Shown here one piece after another: positions 28,136-36,493 of a DNA stretch of 64,000 nt. Position numbers and translations under genes: made by a program. Source of the DNA: Verrucomicrobiales bacterium. GTDB lineage: Bacteria > Verrucomicrobiota > Verrucomicrobiia > Verrucomicrobiales > DEV007. The DNA lies in contig JARGNG010000013.1 of assembly GCA_029213265.1 (NCBI GenBank), positions 1 through 64,000 of the forward strand. The letters run 5' to 3'. The notes under the pieces are model-generated. The model searched no databases. It saw only the letters and a program-made list of their open reading frames with translations, and was not told the DNA's origin. The first letter of the stretch is position 1. The number at the start of each line of letters is the position of its first letter.

Positions 28136-28672
28136 ATGAAACCTCTTGCCATCGCCTTCTGCCTCTTCTACGCCGCCTGCTGCATTCATGAAACCTTCGG
28201 CCAACAGGTGAAGGAAGTGGTCAAACCGATTCCTACGCTGAAAAAGGAGGAGGCCCCGGAAAAGCCAAAGGAAACGGCCCAACCGAAAACCTATGTCGTG
28301 CAGTCCGGTGACAATCCCTGGTTGATTGCCAAAAAGCATGGCATCGAACTCAGCGCGCTGCTGAAGGCGAATGACATCAAGGATCCCAAAAATCTGAAAA
28401 TAGGGGACCGCCTCACGCTCCCGGAGGGAGTCGCTTCCAAAAATGCACCGAAACCAGAAGCAAAGCCGGTCGCCAAACCCGTGGGGAAGCCGGTATCCCA
28501 GCCTCAGTCGGGAGACGACTGGGAAATGTACACGATCAAAAAAGGTGACAACCCCTGGACGATCTCCAAAGCTCTCAAAGTCAATCACCAGAAGATCATG
28601 AAGCTGAACGAGGGTCTCGATTTCACGAAGCTCAGTATCGGTCAGCAGATCAAAGTGCCGAAGAAACAATAG
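28136..28672 (+). CDS. Secreted protein with two LysM domains
   Basis: 178 residues: signal peptide (MKPLAIAFCLFYAACCIHETFG), a Pro/Lys-rich linker, a LysM domain at about 51-97 (YVVQSGDNPWLIAKKHGI...IGDRLTLPEG), a second Lys/Pro linker and a second LysM domain at about 125-178 (YTIKKGDNPWTISKALKV...IGQQIKVPKK). LysM domains bind peptidoglycan N-acetylglucosamine. No catalytic domain is present. It is a plus-strand gene that ends 66 bp from the convergent CNT transporter gene. Confidence 0.92.
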   Translation: MKPLAIAFCLFYAACCIHETFGQQVKEVVKPIPTLKKEEAPEKPKETAQPKTYVVQSGDNPWLIAKKHGIELSALLKANDIKDPKNLKIGDRLTLPEGVASKNAPKPEAKPVAKPVGKPVSQPQSGDDWEMYTIKKGDNPWTISKALKVNHQKIMKLNEGLDFTKLSIGQQIKVPKKQ

Positions 28673-28737
28673 TGGCAATCAAACCCGCTTCGACTGCCCC
28701 GCTCACGCTCGCAACTTCATTGCGACGGCGCGCCCTG

Positions 28738-30042
28738 TCACGACATTCCGAAAAACATCCCGGCGATGCTGGCGGTCAGCAAGCTTGCTACGGTACCGCC
28801 AACCATTGCCTTGAAACCGAGGGCAGCGAGGTCCCCGCGCCGCTCCGGGGCAAGGGCCCCGATTCCGCCGATCTGAATTCCGATCGAGCTGAAATTCGCA
28901 AAACCACACAGGGCAAAGGTCGCGAGGAACATCGTTTTCGGTCCGAGGCCGCCCGCGTCATTGATTTCTCCCAACTGGAGATACGCGACAAACTCGTTCG
29001 ACACCATTCTCGTTCCCAGCAACTGCCCGAGTTGCAGAATATCGCCGCTCTCTGCACCGATCGCGATGGCCAGCGGAGCGAAGAGAAAACCCAACAACGC
29101 CTCCAGCGACAAGCCCGGAAACACTCCGCCGCTCGCGGAGTGAACCCAGTCGTCGAGATACCCCCCGTCCTCCCCTTTTCCCAATCCGCCGAACCAACTG
29201 AAAATCGCATTGAACATCGCGATCACGGCGACAAACACGATCAGCATGGCCGCAACATTCAGAGCCAGCTTCAATCCCTCGGTGGTTCCCTTGGCGAGGG
29301 CGTCGAGCGCATTGCTCCCCGCTTTTTCTTTGGGCACAAATAAATCCTCCCGGATCTCTTCCTTTTCCGGCACGAGAATCTTGGCGACCAGAAGAGCCGC
29401 CGGCGCATTCATCATCGAGGCTGTTAAAAGCTGCCGTGCGATCGCGACCTGAGTCTCGACCTCACCGCCCCCCAGGGTGACAACATACAATCCAAACACG
29501 CTTCCCGCGATCGTCGCCATTCCCCCGGTCATGAGCGCCATGAGTTCCGAACTCGTCATGCGATTGATATAGGGGCGTACCACAAGTGGCGCTTCGGTTT
29601 GCCCCACAAACACATTCGCTGCTGCCGCGAGACTTTCCGCTCCGGAAAGCCTCATGAGCCGCTTCATGACCCAGGCGAAACCGAAAACGATCCACTGCAA
29701 GACACCCAGGTAGTAGAGCAGGGAAGTGAGCGCGGCGACAAAGAGAATCGTCGGAAGAACCTTGAACGCGAAGCCATAGATGCTCGCATCAATCAGGGTT
29801 CCAAACATGAACTCAGCTCCGACATCGCTGAATCCTAATAGTTTCACGAACCCACTCGAAACCCATTCCACAAATCCACCGAAAGGAGTCGCGAGAATGA
29901 AGACGGCGAGCAGGATTTGCAGAACGATACCACCTCCCACGAGACGCCAGTTGATGTCGCGACGATGATTGCTCAACAGCACGCAGACACCGAGGAGAAC
30001 CATGATCCCGATCAATCCGCGAACGACGTGTTCCATCATCAT
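28738..30042 (-). CDS. Concentrative nucleoside transporter (NupC/CNT family)
   Basis: 434 residues with many membrane spans. Family segments include VFVGQTEAPLVVRPYI, the helix with MTGGMATIAGSVFGLYV and, near the end, GFANFSSIGIQIGGIGALAPERR. CNT proteins import nucleosides with Na+ or H+. Three consecutive ATG codons (30042, 30039, 30036) could start it; 30042 gives a four-base overlap (ATGA) with the upstream oxidoreductase stop, indicating an operon. Confidence 0.95.
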   Translation of the reverse strand: MMMEHVVRGLIGIMVLLGVCVLLSNHRRDINWRLVGGGIVLQILLAVFILATPFGGFVEWVSSGFVKLLGFSDVGAEFMFGTLIDASIYGFAFKVLPTILFVAALTSLLYYLGVLQWIVFGFAWVMKRLMRLSGAESLAAAANVFVGQTEAPLVVRPYINRMTSSELMALMTGGMATIAGSVFGLYVVTLGGGEVETQVAIARQLLTASMMNAPAALLVAKILVPEKEEIREDLFVPKEKAGSNALDALAKGTTEGLKLALNVAAMLIVFVAVIAMFNAIFSWFGGLGKGEDGGYLDDWVHSASGGVFPGLSLEALLGFLFAPLAIAIGAESGDILQLGQLLGTRMVSNEFVAYLQLGEINDAGGLGPKTMFLATFALCGFANFSSIGIQIGGIGALAPERRGDLAALGFKAMVGGTVASLLTASIAGMFFGMS

Positions 30043-31145
30043 GACATCGCAATTTCACGCCCCCCGTCTCGTGCCGACTTGAGGCAGGCATCGAGAACCA
30101 GTTGCGTTTTCAAAGAAATCTCCGGCCAGTGCAAATCAGGTTTTCCACTGAGAACCAGGTCAGCAAAATTACGAAACAACTTGGTCTCCTGAGAGGTAGG
30201 ATGACTGTCCGAAACTTCGCGAACAGCTACGCGGCGTGTGTGCCGCTCCATGTGGAACTGACAGAGATCGACGTCAAAGTGGGCCTGCTCGACCTCAAAT
30301 GAAACTTCCGAGCCGTGATAGGGCAGAACAAAATCATCCATCTGGATGTGGCCTTTCGTTCCGCTGATATTGACCCACTGTTGATTCTCCGCTTCGAAGC
30401 TGCAATAGAAGCTCGCAGTCACTCCGCTCGAAAAAACCATCTCGCTCGAGAGACTGATCGGAACGGACCCGGGACTGTCAGAACGCCCCGACTCGCGGAT
30501 CATCCGGCTGCGGATCGACACCGGCATCTCGTAGTTCAGGGTCCAGAGAATGATGCGGATGCAATACCATCCGAGGTCGCCAAGACTGCCGAGCGGCTCG
30601 AGTCCGGAGTGAACCCGAATGTTGTCTTCAAAAAAATCATCCGGCGCCATGAAACTGAACTGGCTTGCAATGCGTTTGAGATCACCCACCGCGGTCCCTG
30701 AATCCAACTCGGCTCGGAGAGCCGGAAGGCGGTCGCTGTGCATAAACATGACGCCGTCCATGAACTGAACACCGGCCTTGCCGCAGGCTTCCACCATTTC
30801 CTTCACTTCCCCCGCATTCACTCCACAGGGTTTCTCCGAAAGAACGTGTTTCCCGGCAGCAGCGGCCTGCAGCACGTAGTCCTTTCGAACCCCCGTCGGA
30901 AGCGGCAGATAAACCGCATCGATGTCGTCGGAGGCGAGCATCTCCTCAAAACTCCCCAGTGGACGCGGGGCGGGATCGTGGGGCACCTGTGCCTGATTCT
31001 CCGCAATGTACTGCGCAGCACGCTCCTTCGTCCGGCTTCCGACTGCGACGAGTTTTCCGTTACCGGAATTCTTGATCGCCTGCCAGTTTTTCCGGGCAAT
31101 TCCAGCCGTCCCCATAATGCCCCAACGGCAGATTGAATCGTTCAT
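30039..31145 (-). CDS. Gfo/Idh/MocA family oxidoreductase
   Basis: 368 residues from ATG 31145 (MNDSICRWGIMGTAGIARKN). The Rossmann fold N-terminus GIMGTAGIARKN and the family EKP motif in AAAGKHVLSEKPCG are present, followed by an alpha/beta C-terminal domain. Such enzymes oxidise or reduce sugars and inositols using NAD(P). Overlaps the CNT gene by four bases; the pairing suggests nucleoside or sugar-derived substrate use. A palindrome (31163-31185) lies 17 bases upstream of the start. Confidence 0.92.
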   Translation of the reverse strand: MNDSICRWGIMGTAGIARKNWQAIKNSGNGKLVAVGSRTKERAAQYIAENQAQVPHDPAPRPLGSFEEMLASDDIDAVYLPLPTGVRKDYVLQAAAAGKHVLSEKPCGVNAGEVKEMVEACGKAGVQFMDGVMFMHSDRLPALRAELDSGTAVGDLKRIASQFSFMAPDDFFEDNIRVHSGLEPLGSLGDLGWYCIRIILWTLNYEMPVSIRSRMIRESGRSDSPGSVPISLSSEMVFSSGVTASFYCSFEAENQQWVNISGTKGHIQMDDFVLPYHGSEVSFEVEQAHFDVDLCQFHMERHTRRVAVREVSDSHPTSQETKLFRNFADLVLSGKPDLHWPEISLKTQLVLDACLKSARDGGREIAMS

Positions 31146-31162
31146 GCAGTGGATAGTCAAAA

Positions 31163-31185
31163 GGGTCTGGTTACCGACTCAACCC
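31163..31185. repeat. Dispersed palindrome, copy 2 (imperfect arms)
   Basis: On the minus strand GGGTTGAGTC is followed at the same spacing as copies 1 and 3 by CAGACCC, so the centre and one arm are conserved while the second arm has changes. It is in the gap before the Gfo/Idh/MocA gene and just after the zincin gene, and a CTTTT run follows, so a terminator role is also possible here. Confidence 0.5.
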
Positions 31186-31209
31186 TGTTGGGTCATCGAT
31201 GGTTATTTG

Positions 31210-32397
31210 TTAGCGAAATTCGATACGAATTCCGCGGGAACGCCAGTTTTTTCTGACATCGGCTTCCAGTTCGTCCCAGGTCCGTCCGGCGAGAAGGGGC
31301 TCATGGATCTCGGGGAGCTTCTTTCCCTCCTTTAGAGCTTTCAGGAAATTCTTGATGTTGGCGGCATCCTTTTCCCCGTCCATGTGAAAGAAATAATAAA
31401 CGAGAAGAGCGCCGAACCCGTAGTTGAAACCCGCATTGGCGAGAAAAGAATCGTATTCCTGCGTCATGAATTCCTTAAGGTCGGGTGCCGTGAACTCTTC
31501 TCCGAGAGCCCGTCCCCCGGTGTTGTCTTCCCCGTAGGCGGTAACGTAGGCTTTCAATTTCTGAAGATCGTCGACGTTGAATTTTCCGGAGCGATAGCCA
31601 CTGTGCGCGATGTATTCCGCCATTCCCTCGGTGAACCATCCGCGCGATCCCAGTGCGTAGTATTCCTTGTCGGTGATCTGGTGGGAAATCTCATGGGACA
31701 GCGTCGTATTTTCCTTGTCGTAATCGACACTGAAATTGCTCCCGACCTTTTTCACTCCGAGACTGGTGAGAGGAACGAGGATATCGCCCTCGCCGCCGCG
31801 GCTGATATAGACTCCGGCAGAGGAGGGCGGTCCACCCGCGGACTCATAGCCGGCGCGCGACTCAAAGAGATGAATCTTATGCCGCTCTTCTCGAAACGGT
31901 TTCACCATCCCGAGGGGAAGCTCGCGAACATACTGATTGGTCGCTTCAAAGAGGAGCGAGAATCGTTTCACCACCGAGGTGTTTAACTTCACATCGCAGA
32001 TGAATTCGTAGTGATCACTGGCGTAAATGTATTCCCCGGACTCCTCGTCTTCCTTGATGACTTCAATTTCCTGGCTCACGTCCGCAGAAATACTTTTGGG
32101 CCACGGATCGTCCCAGTTCGGTTTGATCGCTGAATCGCCCGCCGTATCAGTCGGGGCGCTCTTTTTCCATTCTTTGATGAACGCCTGATCTTCCACGGAC
32201 AGACTGGCAATTGGAACCGGGAAGTTTTGCCCGCTCATGTTGAGGACGGCTTTGTCGCCCTCGACATCCACAAGCTCGGCTTTGATTTCTTTTCCGCCGC
32301 TATTGGTCCAGCTCCGGACCTCTGCCTGCAAGTGAGTGAGTGATCCAAAAGCTACCGCGAGGACGGAACAAAGGGGAAGAATTCTGCGTCGTGTCAT
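31210..32397 (-). CDS. Secreted SHD1-domain zincin metallopeptidase
   Basis: 395 residues with a signal peptide (MTRRRILPLCSVLAVAFGSLTHLQA). An SHD1 domain occupies about residues 27-77 (SWTNSGGKEIKAELVDVEGD and FPVPIASLSVEDQAFIKEW). The C-terminal half has the gluzincin signature HEISHQITD followed by EGMAEYIAHSG, giving two zinc-binding His and a downstream Glu, as in DUF1570-type peptidases. SHD1 domains are common in PVC secreted proteins. Substrate unknown. Followed by a co-directional oxidoreductase gene after 64 bp. Confidence 0.82.
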   Translation of the reverse strand: MTRRRILPLCSVLAVAFGSLTHLQAEVRSWTNSGGKEIKAELVDVEGDKAVLNMSGQNFPVPIASLSVEDQAFIKEWKKSAPTDTAGDSAIKPNWDDPWPKSISADVSQEIEVIKEDEESGEYIYASDHYEFICDVKLNTSVVKRFSLLFEATNQYVRELPLGMVKPFREERHKIHLFESRAGYESAGGPPSSAGVYISRGGEGDILVPLTSLGVKKVGSNFSVDYDKENTTLSHEISHQITDKEYYALGSRGWFTEGMAEYIAHSGYRSGKFNVDDLQKLKAYVTAYGEDNTGGRALGEEFTAPDLKEFMTQEYDSFLANAGFNYGFGALLVYYFFHMDGEKDAANIKNFLKALKEGKKLPEIHEPLLAGRTWDELEADVRKNWRSRGIRIEFR

Positions 32398-32456
32398 GGG
32401 TTTTCGAGCTTATGGTGAATTGATTTTTGCTGCAAGTACTATAGGCAGGCGCTGTC

Positions 32457-34373
32457 ATGGAGAAAGAAGAGGCATTGTTGGAACATTTCGGTCACCCGGA
32501 ATTCCGCCCCGGACAGGAGGCGGTGATTGATGTGCTCCTCGAAGGCCGCTCTGCACTGGCGCTTTTTCCGACGGGGGCCGGGAAAAGCCTCTGCTATCAA
32601 CTTCCCGCGCTCCTTCTCGAGGGGCTCACCCTGGTGGTGTCTCCGCTTATCGCCCTGATGAAAGATCAGGTCGAAGTTCTCCAATCCAAATCCATTTCCG
32701 CCGCGCGTCTCGACTCGACTCTGGAGCGAAACGAAATCGAAGAGATTTACCGCCAGATGGAGAAGGGCTCACTCAAGCTGCTCTACGTCGCCCCGGAGCG
32801 ACTCGCCAATGAAGGTTTTTTCCGCCGACTGCGCCGCTGCAAAATTTCGCTCCTCGCCGTCGACGAAGCACACTGTATCTCGGAATGGGGCCATAATTTC
32901 CGTCCCGATTATTTGAAACTCGCGCAGATGGCGAAGGATTTGAAAATCCCCGGGGTGCTGGCTCTCACGGCTACGGCGACCCCACGAGTGGCGGCTCAAA
33001 TCTGCGAACGGTTCGCCATTGCAAAGGAGGACCACATCCAGACCGGGTTCTCCCGCCCCAATCTCTCCTTCCGAATCCATCCCTGCGACGAGCCCGATCG
33101 CGATGAGCGCCTCGTTTCTTTGGTGAAGACTCACGAGCCGGATGCGTCAACGATCGTCTATGTGACGCTCCAGCAAAGTGCTGAACGCGTTGCGGGAGTG
33201 CTCAGCCGCGCCGGGGTGAATGCCCGCGCCTACCACGCCGGGATGAAAGACGAGCATCGCGCCGAGGTGCAGGACGGATTTATGGGGGGCTCGATTGAGG
33301 TTGTCGTTGCGACGATCGCCTTCGGCATGGGCATCGACAAAGCGAACATTCGGCATGTCTATCACTACAATCTCCCGAAATCGCTCGAGAACTATGTGCA
33401 GGAGTCGGGACGGGCCGGACGCGACGGACAACCTTCCACCTGCACCATCCTTGCCTGTGCCGATGACCTCACTGTCCTCGAAAACTTTATCTACGGCGAT
33501 ACCCCTTCCCCCTCCGCCCTGAAATCGCTCGTCGAACATGTCCTCCTCCAGGGAGAGAATTTCTCCATTTCCCGCTACGAACTTTCCCAATCCCGCGACA
33601 TTCGCCCGACCGTGGTGACCACTGCCCTGACCTACCTCGAGTTGGACGGGATCATCATTCCGCAGGGTCCCTTCTACGGCGGATACAAAGTGCAGCTTCT
33701 CCGCAAATTCGAAGATGTTCTTTCCGGACACACTCCGGCGCGCCAGGGTTTCCTGAAACGTCTCTTTGAAACCGGCGAGAAAGGATGGAAGTGGCACACC
33801 TTCGATATCGCGGAGTCCTCCTTCGCAACCGGAGAATCGGAGGAGCGGATCCGGAAAGCAATCGGCTACCTCGCCGACATGGGGGATGCAATCGTGCAGC
33901 CATCCAAACTCCGCCACTCCTACCGGGTCGGAAATGAGCAGGGCGAATCGGTCGCCTCCCTCACCAAAATGCTCACCGAAAAGTTCGAGTCACGGGAAGC
34001 CGGGGAAGTCGAGCGGCTCCATCTCGTTACTGAGCTCTGCGAAACTCCGAAATGCCTTCCGCAGCAGCTTATGGCCTATTTCGGCGAATCTTCCGGGCCC
34101 TGTGGATCCTGCAATGTTTGCGAAGGCGACCATGCCGGAGGTCCGCTTCCGGGGGGCAAACGGATCGCCATCGATCGGGAAATGGTGGAGATCATTCACG
34201 ATATGCGCGGGCTCAATCATGCTGCACTGAAGCAGCCCCGCCAGCTCACCCGCTTTCTTTGCGGTCTCTCCAGCCCGGCAACGACACGGGCCAGGCTCAG
34301 TCGCCATGAATCCTTCGGATCGCTCCAGGAGGTTCCTTTTCAGGATGTGCTCGAACATGTCGAAGCGCTCTGA
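32457..34373 (+). CDS. recQ: RecQ family ATP-dependent DNA helicase
   Basis: 638 residues. Helicase motifs: GHPEFRPGQEAVIDVLLEG (motif 0), Walker A LFPTGAGKSLCYQLPA, DEAH box VDEAHCISEWGHNFRPDY, TATATP and QESGRAGRDGQ. The zinc-binding cysteine cluster (CETPKCLPQQLMAYFGES, CGSCNVC) sits at about residues 527-557, some 180 residues after the helicase core, with a winged-helix-like region between. That differs from E. coli RecQ, where the zinc domain follows the core directly. No HRDC domain is evident. It is a 3'-5' helicase in recombination repair. Confidence 0.95.
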   Translation: MEKEEALLEHFGHPEFRPGQEAVIDVLLEGRSALALFPTGAGKSLCYQLPALLLEGLTLVVSPLIALMKDQVEVLQSKSISAARLDSTLERNEIEEIYRQMEKGSLKLLYVAPERLANEGFFRRLRRCKISLLAVDEAHCISEWGHNFRPDYLKLAQMAKDLKIPGVLALTATATPRVAAQICERFAIAKEDHIQTGFSRPNLSFRIHPCDEPDRDERLVSLVKTHEPDASTIVYVTLQQSAERVAGVLSRAGVNARAYHAGMKDEHRAEVQDGFMGGSIEVVVATIAFGMGIDKANIRHVYHYNLPKSLENYVQESGRAGRDGQPSTCTILACADDLTVLENFIYGDTPSPSALKSLVEHVLLQGENFSISRYELSQSRDIRPTVVTTALTYLELDGIIIPQGPFYGGYKVQLLRKFEDVLSGHTPARQGFLKRLFETGEKGWKWHTFDIAESSFATGESEERIRKAIGYLADMGDAIVQPSKLRHSYRVGNEQGESVASLTKMLTEKFESREAGEVERLHLVTELCETPKCLPQQLMAYFGESSGPCGSCNVCEGDHAGGPLPGGKRIAIDREMVEIIHDMRGLNHAALKQPRQLTRFLCGLSSPATTRARLSRHESFGSLQEVPFQDVLEHVEAL

Positions 34374-34398
34374 GACAGCGAGGCTCTGTTCAGGCCTT

Positions 34399-35382
34399 TT
34401 AAGCCAGCACCTCACAGAGCACTTCCAATCCGCCGTCTTCCTTTGAAATCGAGAGAAGTCGACTGCAGCCGGTTGGAATGAAATTCAGGAATTCCGTTTT
34501 CCCTTTCACTTCCGACAGGAACCCATAAGCACCGAGCGCCTGCATCAACCGCTGCGAGGCACACTGCGTGAGTCGTTTCCGAAAGCCCCGCTCATCGATC
34601 GTCGGATCGATTTGCTGCTTCAGGGAATAGTAATAGCGAATCAAATCCTCCCGCTCCTCGGAAGTGAAAACGGTGTAGGGATCGTAGACGAGCGAGGCGA
34701 GGTCATACTCACCGAGCCCCCATCGCAAGCCCTGGTAGTCGATCAGAAAGGTATCGGTTCCTGACACCATTACATTCGTGCTTTGAAAGTCGCGGTGAAG
34801 CAGAGCACGGGGCCGTCCTGCCAACTCCTGTCGAAGAGCTTTCAGGGAGTCCTCTTTTCGCAACGCTTCCGCAGCCTCCGCCGAAACGAATCGGACGACA
34901 TACTGATTCAGGAAGTAGTCCTGCTCCCATTCGTAGAGCGCTTCGTCGAAAGACAACTCCAGCTCCGGCAGATCTTCGGGAGCCTTGTCTTCGGTGATCT
35001 GATGCAGAAGAAACACGGTCCGCAAGGCGGAGTGGTAGGCTGGCCGGCGGACCGTTTCCCAGTCCTGACCGTCAAGGTTGCCCAAATCGATCTCACCGAG
35101 ATCCTCCACCCAGAGAAGGTTCAACGCTTCGTCCCGACCGTAGATCTCCGGGGCCGGCACCTCATGTCGATTTAAAAAGTCCGTGATCGTTGCGAAGCGT
35201 GCGTTGTCAGAACGGTCATTCGAGTAGTGCATCGCAATGACATTCTCCCCCGTCGCGCCATTCCTCATACGAACGAACATGCGACCGGATCCCCCTTTCT
35301 CGATCACAGACATGCCGATGTGGGCGTCTCTCCAATCAGGAAGCACCCTGCGGGTTTCGGATTCTATCTCAGCCAGTTCCAT
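34399..35382 (-). CDS. Aminoglycoside-phosphotransferase-fold kinase, AmgK-like
   Basis: 327 residues from ATG 35382 (MELAEIESETRRVLPD). The kinase signatures are HRDFQSTNVMV (catalytic Asp) and LIDYQGLRWG (metal-binding Asp), with the N-lobe segment IEKGGSGRMFVRMR. This layout (COG3178) matches AmgK, which phosphorylates anomeric N-acetylmuramate/N-acetylglucosamine in peptidoglycan recycling. The AmgK partner MurU is not adjacent here, so the sugar substrate is an inference. It converges on recQ and diverges from the metallo-beta-lactamase-fold gene. Confidence 0.75.
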   Translation of the reverse strand: MELAEIESETRRVLPDWRDAHIGMSVIEKGGSGRMFVRMRNGATGENVIAMHYSNDRSDNARFATITDFLNRHEVPAPEIYGRDEALNLLWVEDLGEIDLGNLDGQDWETVRRPAYHSALRTVFLLHQITEDKAPEDLPELELSFDEALYEWEQDYFLNQYVVRFVSAEAAEALRKEDSLKALRQELAGRPRALLHRDFQSTNVMVSGTDTFLIDYQGLRWGLGEYDLASLVYDPYTVFTSEEREDLIRYYYSLKQQIDPTIDERGFRKRLTQCASQRLMQALGAYGFLSEVKGKTEFLNFIPTGCSRLLSISKEDGGLEVLCEVLA

Positions 35383-35486
35383 AAAAACGATCACGCACCA
35401 AACCACGAAACGGTCCGCGTAAAAGTCATTTTAATCTCGTTGCTTCGACTTTTCCGAACCGCTATCTTTACCCCCTTCTTACGATC

Positions 35487-36479
35487 ATGCCTGACGATTC
35501 TTTCAAAGAAGCCCCCGATCCTGGTCCTCCCTCCAGCGGGAACAACGCGAAAAGAAAGCGGTTCACTACCGAAGGAAGACGCGTTGGCATCGTTCCCGAA
35601 AAGGGCTGGGCCATGCGGAACTATAAGTATCTCAGCAGCAGCCTCTTACCTTCCATCATACGAAAAAGGGAAGCCACCGGCAGCGAAATTGCCCCGGTTT
35701 TCAAAGATCTCGCCGAGGATGAAATCGAGGTGGTCTGGATCGGCCACGCCAGTTTTCTGGTTCGAACGCCCGGCTTCAATGCGCTCATTGACCCTGTATG
35801 GGCAAAGTGGATGGGACCGTTGAAACGTCATCGGGATCCGGGGATCGATATCGAACATCTCCCCCACATCGACCTCGTTCTCATCACGCACGCCCATTTC
35901 GACCATCTCTGTCGCATGACCCTGAAGCGGATTGTCGATGGCTCCCAAACCGTAATCGTTCCCCGGGGCGTTGGCGGCGTGCTTCGCAAACTTCCTGTAA
36001 ACGAAGTCCACGAAATGTCGGACTGGGAGACCCACGGTTTCAAAGGGGCGGAGATTCATTTTACCCCGGCGCACCATTGGGGGGCCCGCTACATTCACGA
36101 TACACACAAGGAATTCGGCGGCTATGTGATCAAGACACCGGGACACAGCGTCTATCACTCCGGCGACTCCGCCTATTTTGACGGATTTGTCGAAATCGGA
36201 GAGCGCCACCAGATCGATACAGCGCTCCTTCCTATCGGAGCCTACGACTGCCCCAGTGGACGCGAAGTACACATGAATCCTGAGGAAGCAGTGAAAGCCT
36301 TTCTAGACCTCGGCGCCGGAAAAATGATCCCGATGCATCATGCCACATTTCCGATCAGCAATGAGCATCGCGAAGAACCCATGATCCGACTCCGCGAATC
36401 CATACGCGCGCACCATATCGAAGACCGGGTCGTTGCCCCCGGGGAAGGCGAGCAGGTGATTCTTTCCTCAAAAGCGTGA
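35487..36479 (+). CDS. Metallo-beta-lactamase-fold hydrolase, NAPE-PLD-like
   Basis: 330 residues. The metal-binding motif ITHAHFDHL (HxHxDH) and downstream AHHWGARY, GDSAYF and PMHHATF histidines and aspartates follow the order of the NAPE-PLD/RomA-like MBL hydrolases, as does IGHASFLV near residue 84. Such enzymes hydrolyse phosphodiesters; substrate unknown. It is monocistronic and converges on the O-antigen-ligase-like gene. Confidence 0.88.
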   Translation: MPDDSFKEAPDPGPPSSGNNAKRKRFTTEGRRVGIVPEKGWAMRNYKYLSSSLLPSIIRKREATGSEIAPVFKDLAEDEIEVVWIGHASFLVRTPGFNALIDPVWAKWMGPLKRHRDPGIDIEHLPHIDLVLITHAHFDHLCRMTLKRIVDGSQTVIVPRGVGGVLRKLPVNEVHEMSDWETHGFKGAEIHFTPAHHWGARYIHDTHKEFGGYVIKTPGHSVYHSGDSAYFDGFVEIGERHQIDTALLPIGAYDCPSGREVHMNPEEAVKAFLDLGAGKMIPMHHATFPISNEHREEPMIRLRESIRAHHIEDRVVAPGEGEQVILSSKA

Positions 36480-36493
36480 GAGAAGAACGACCG

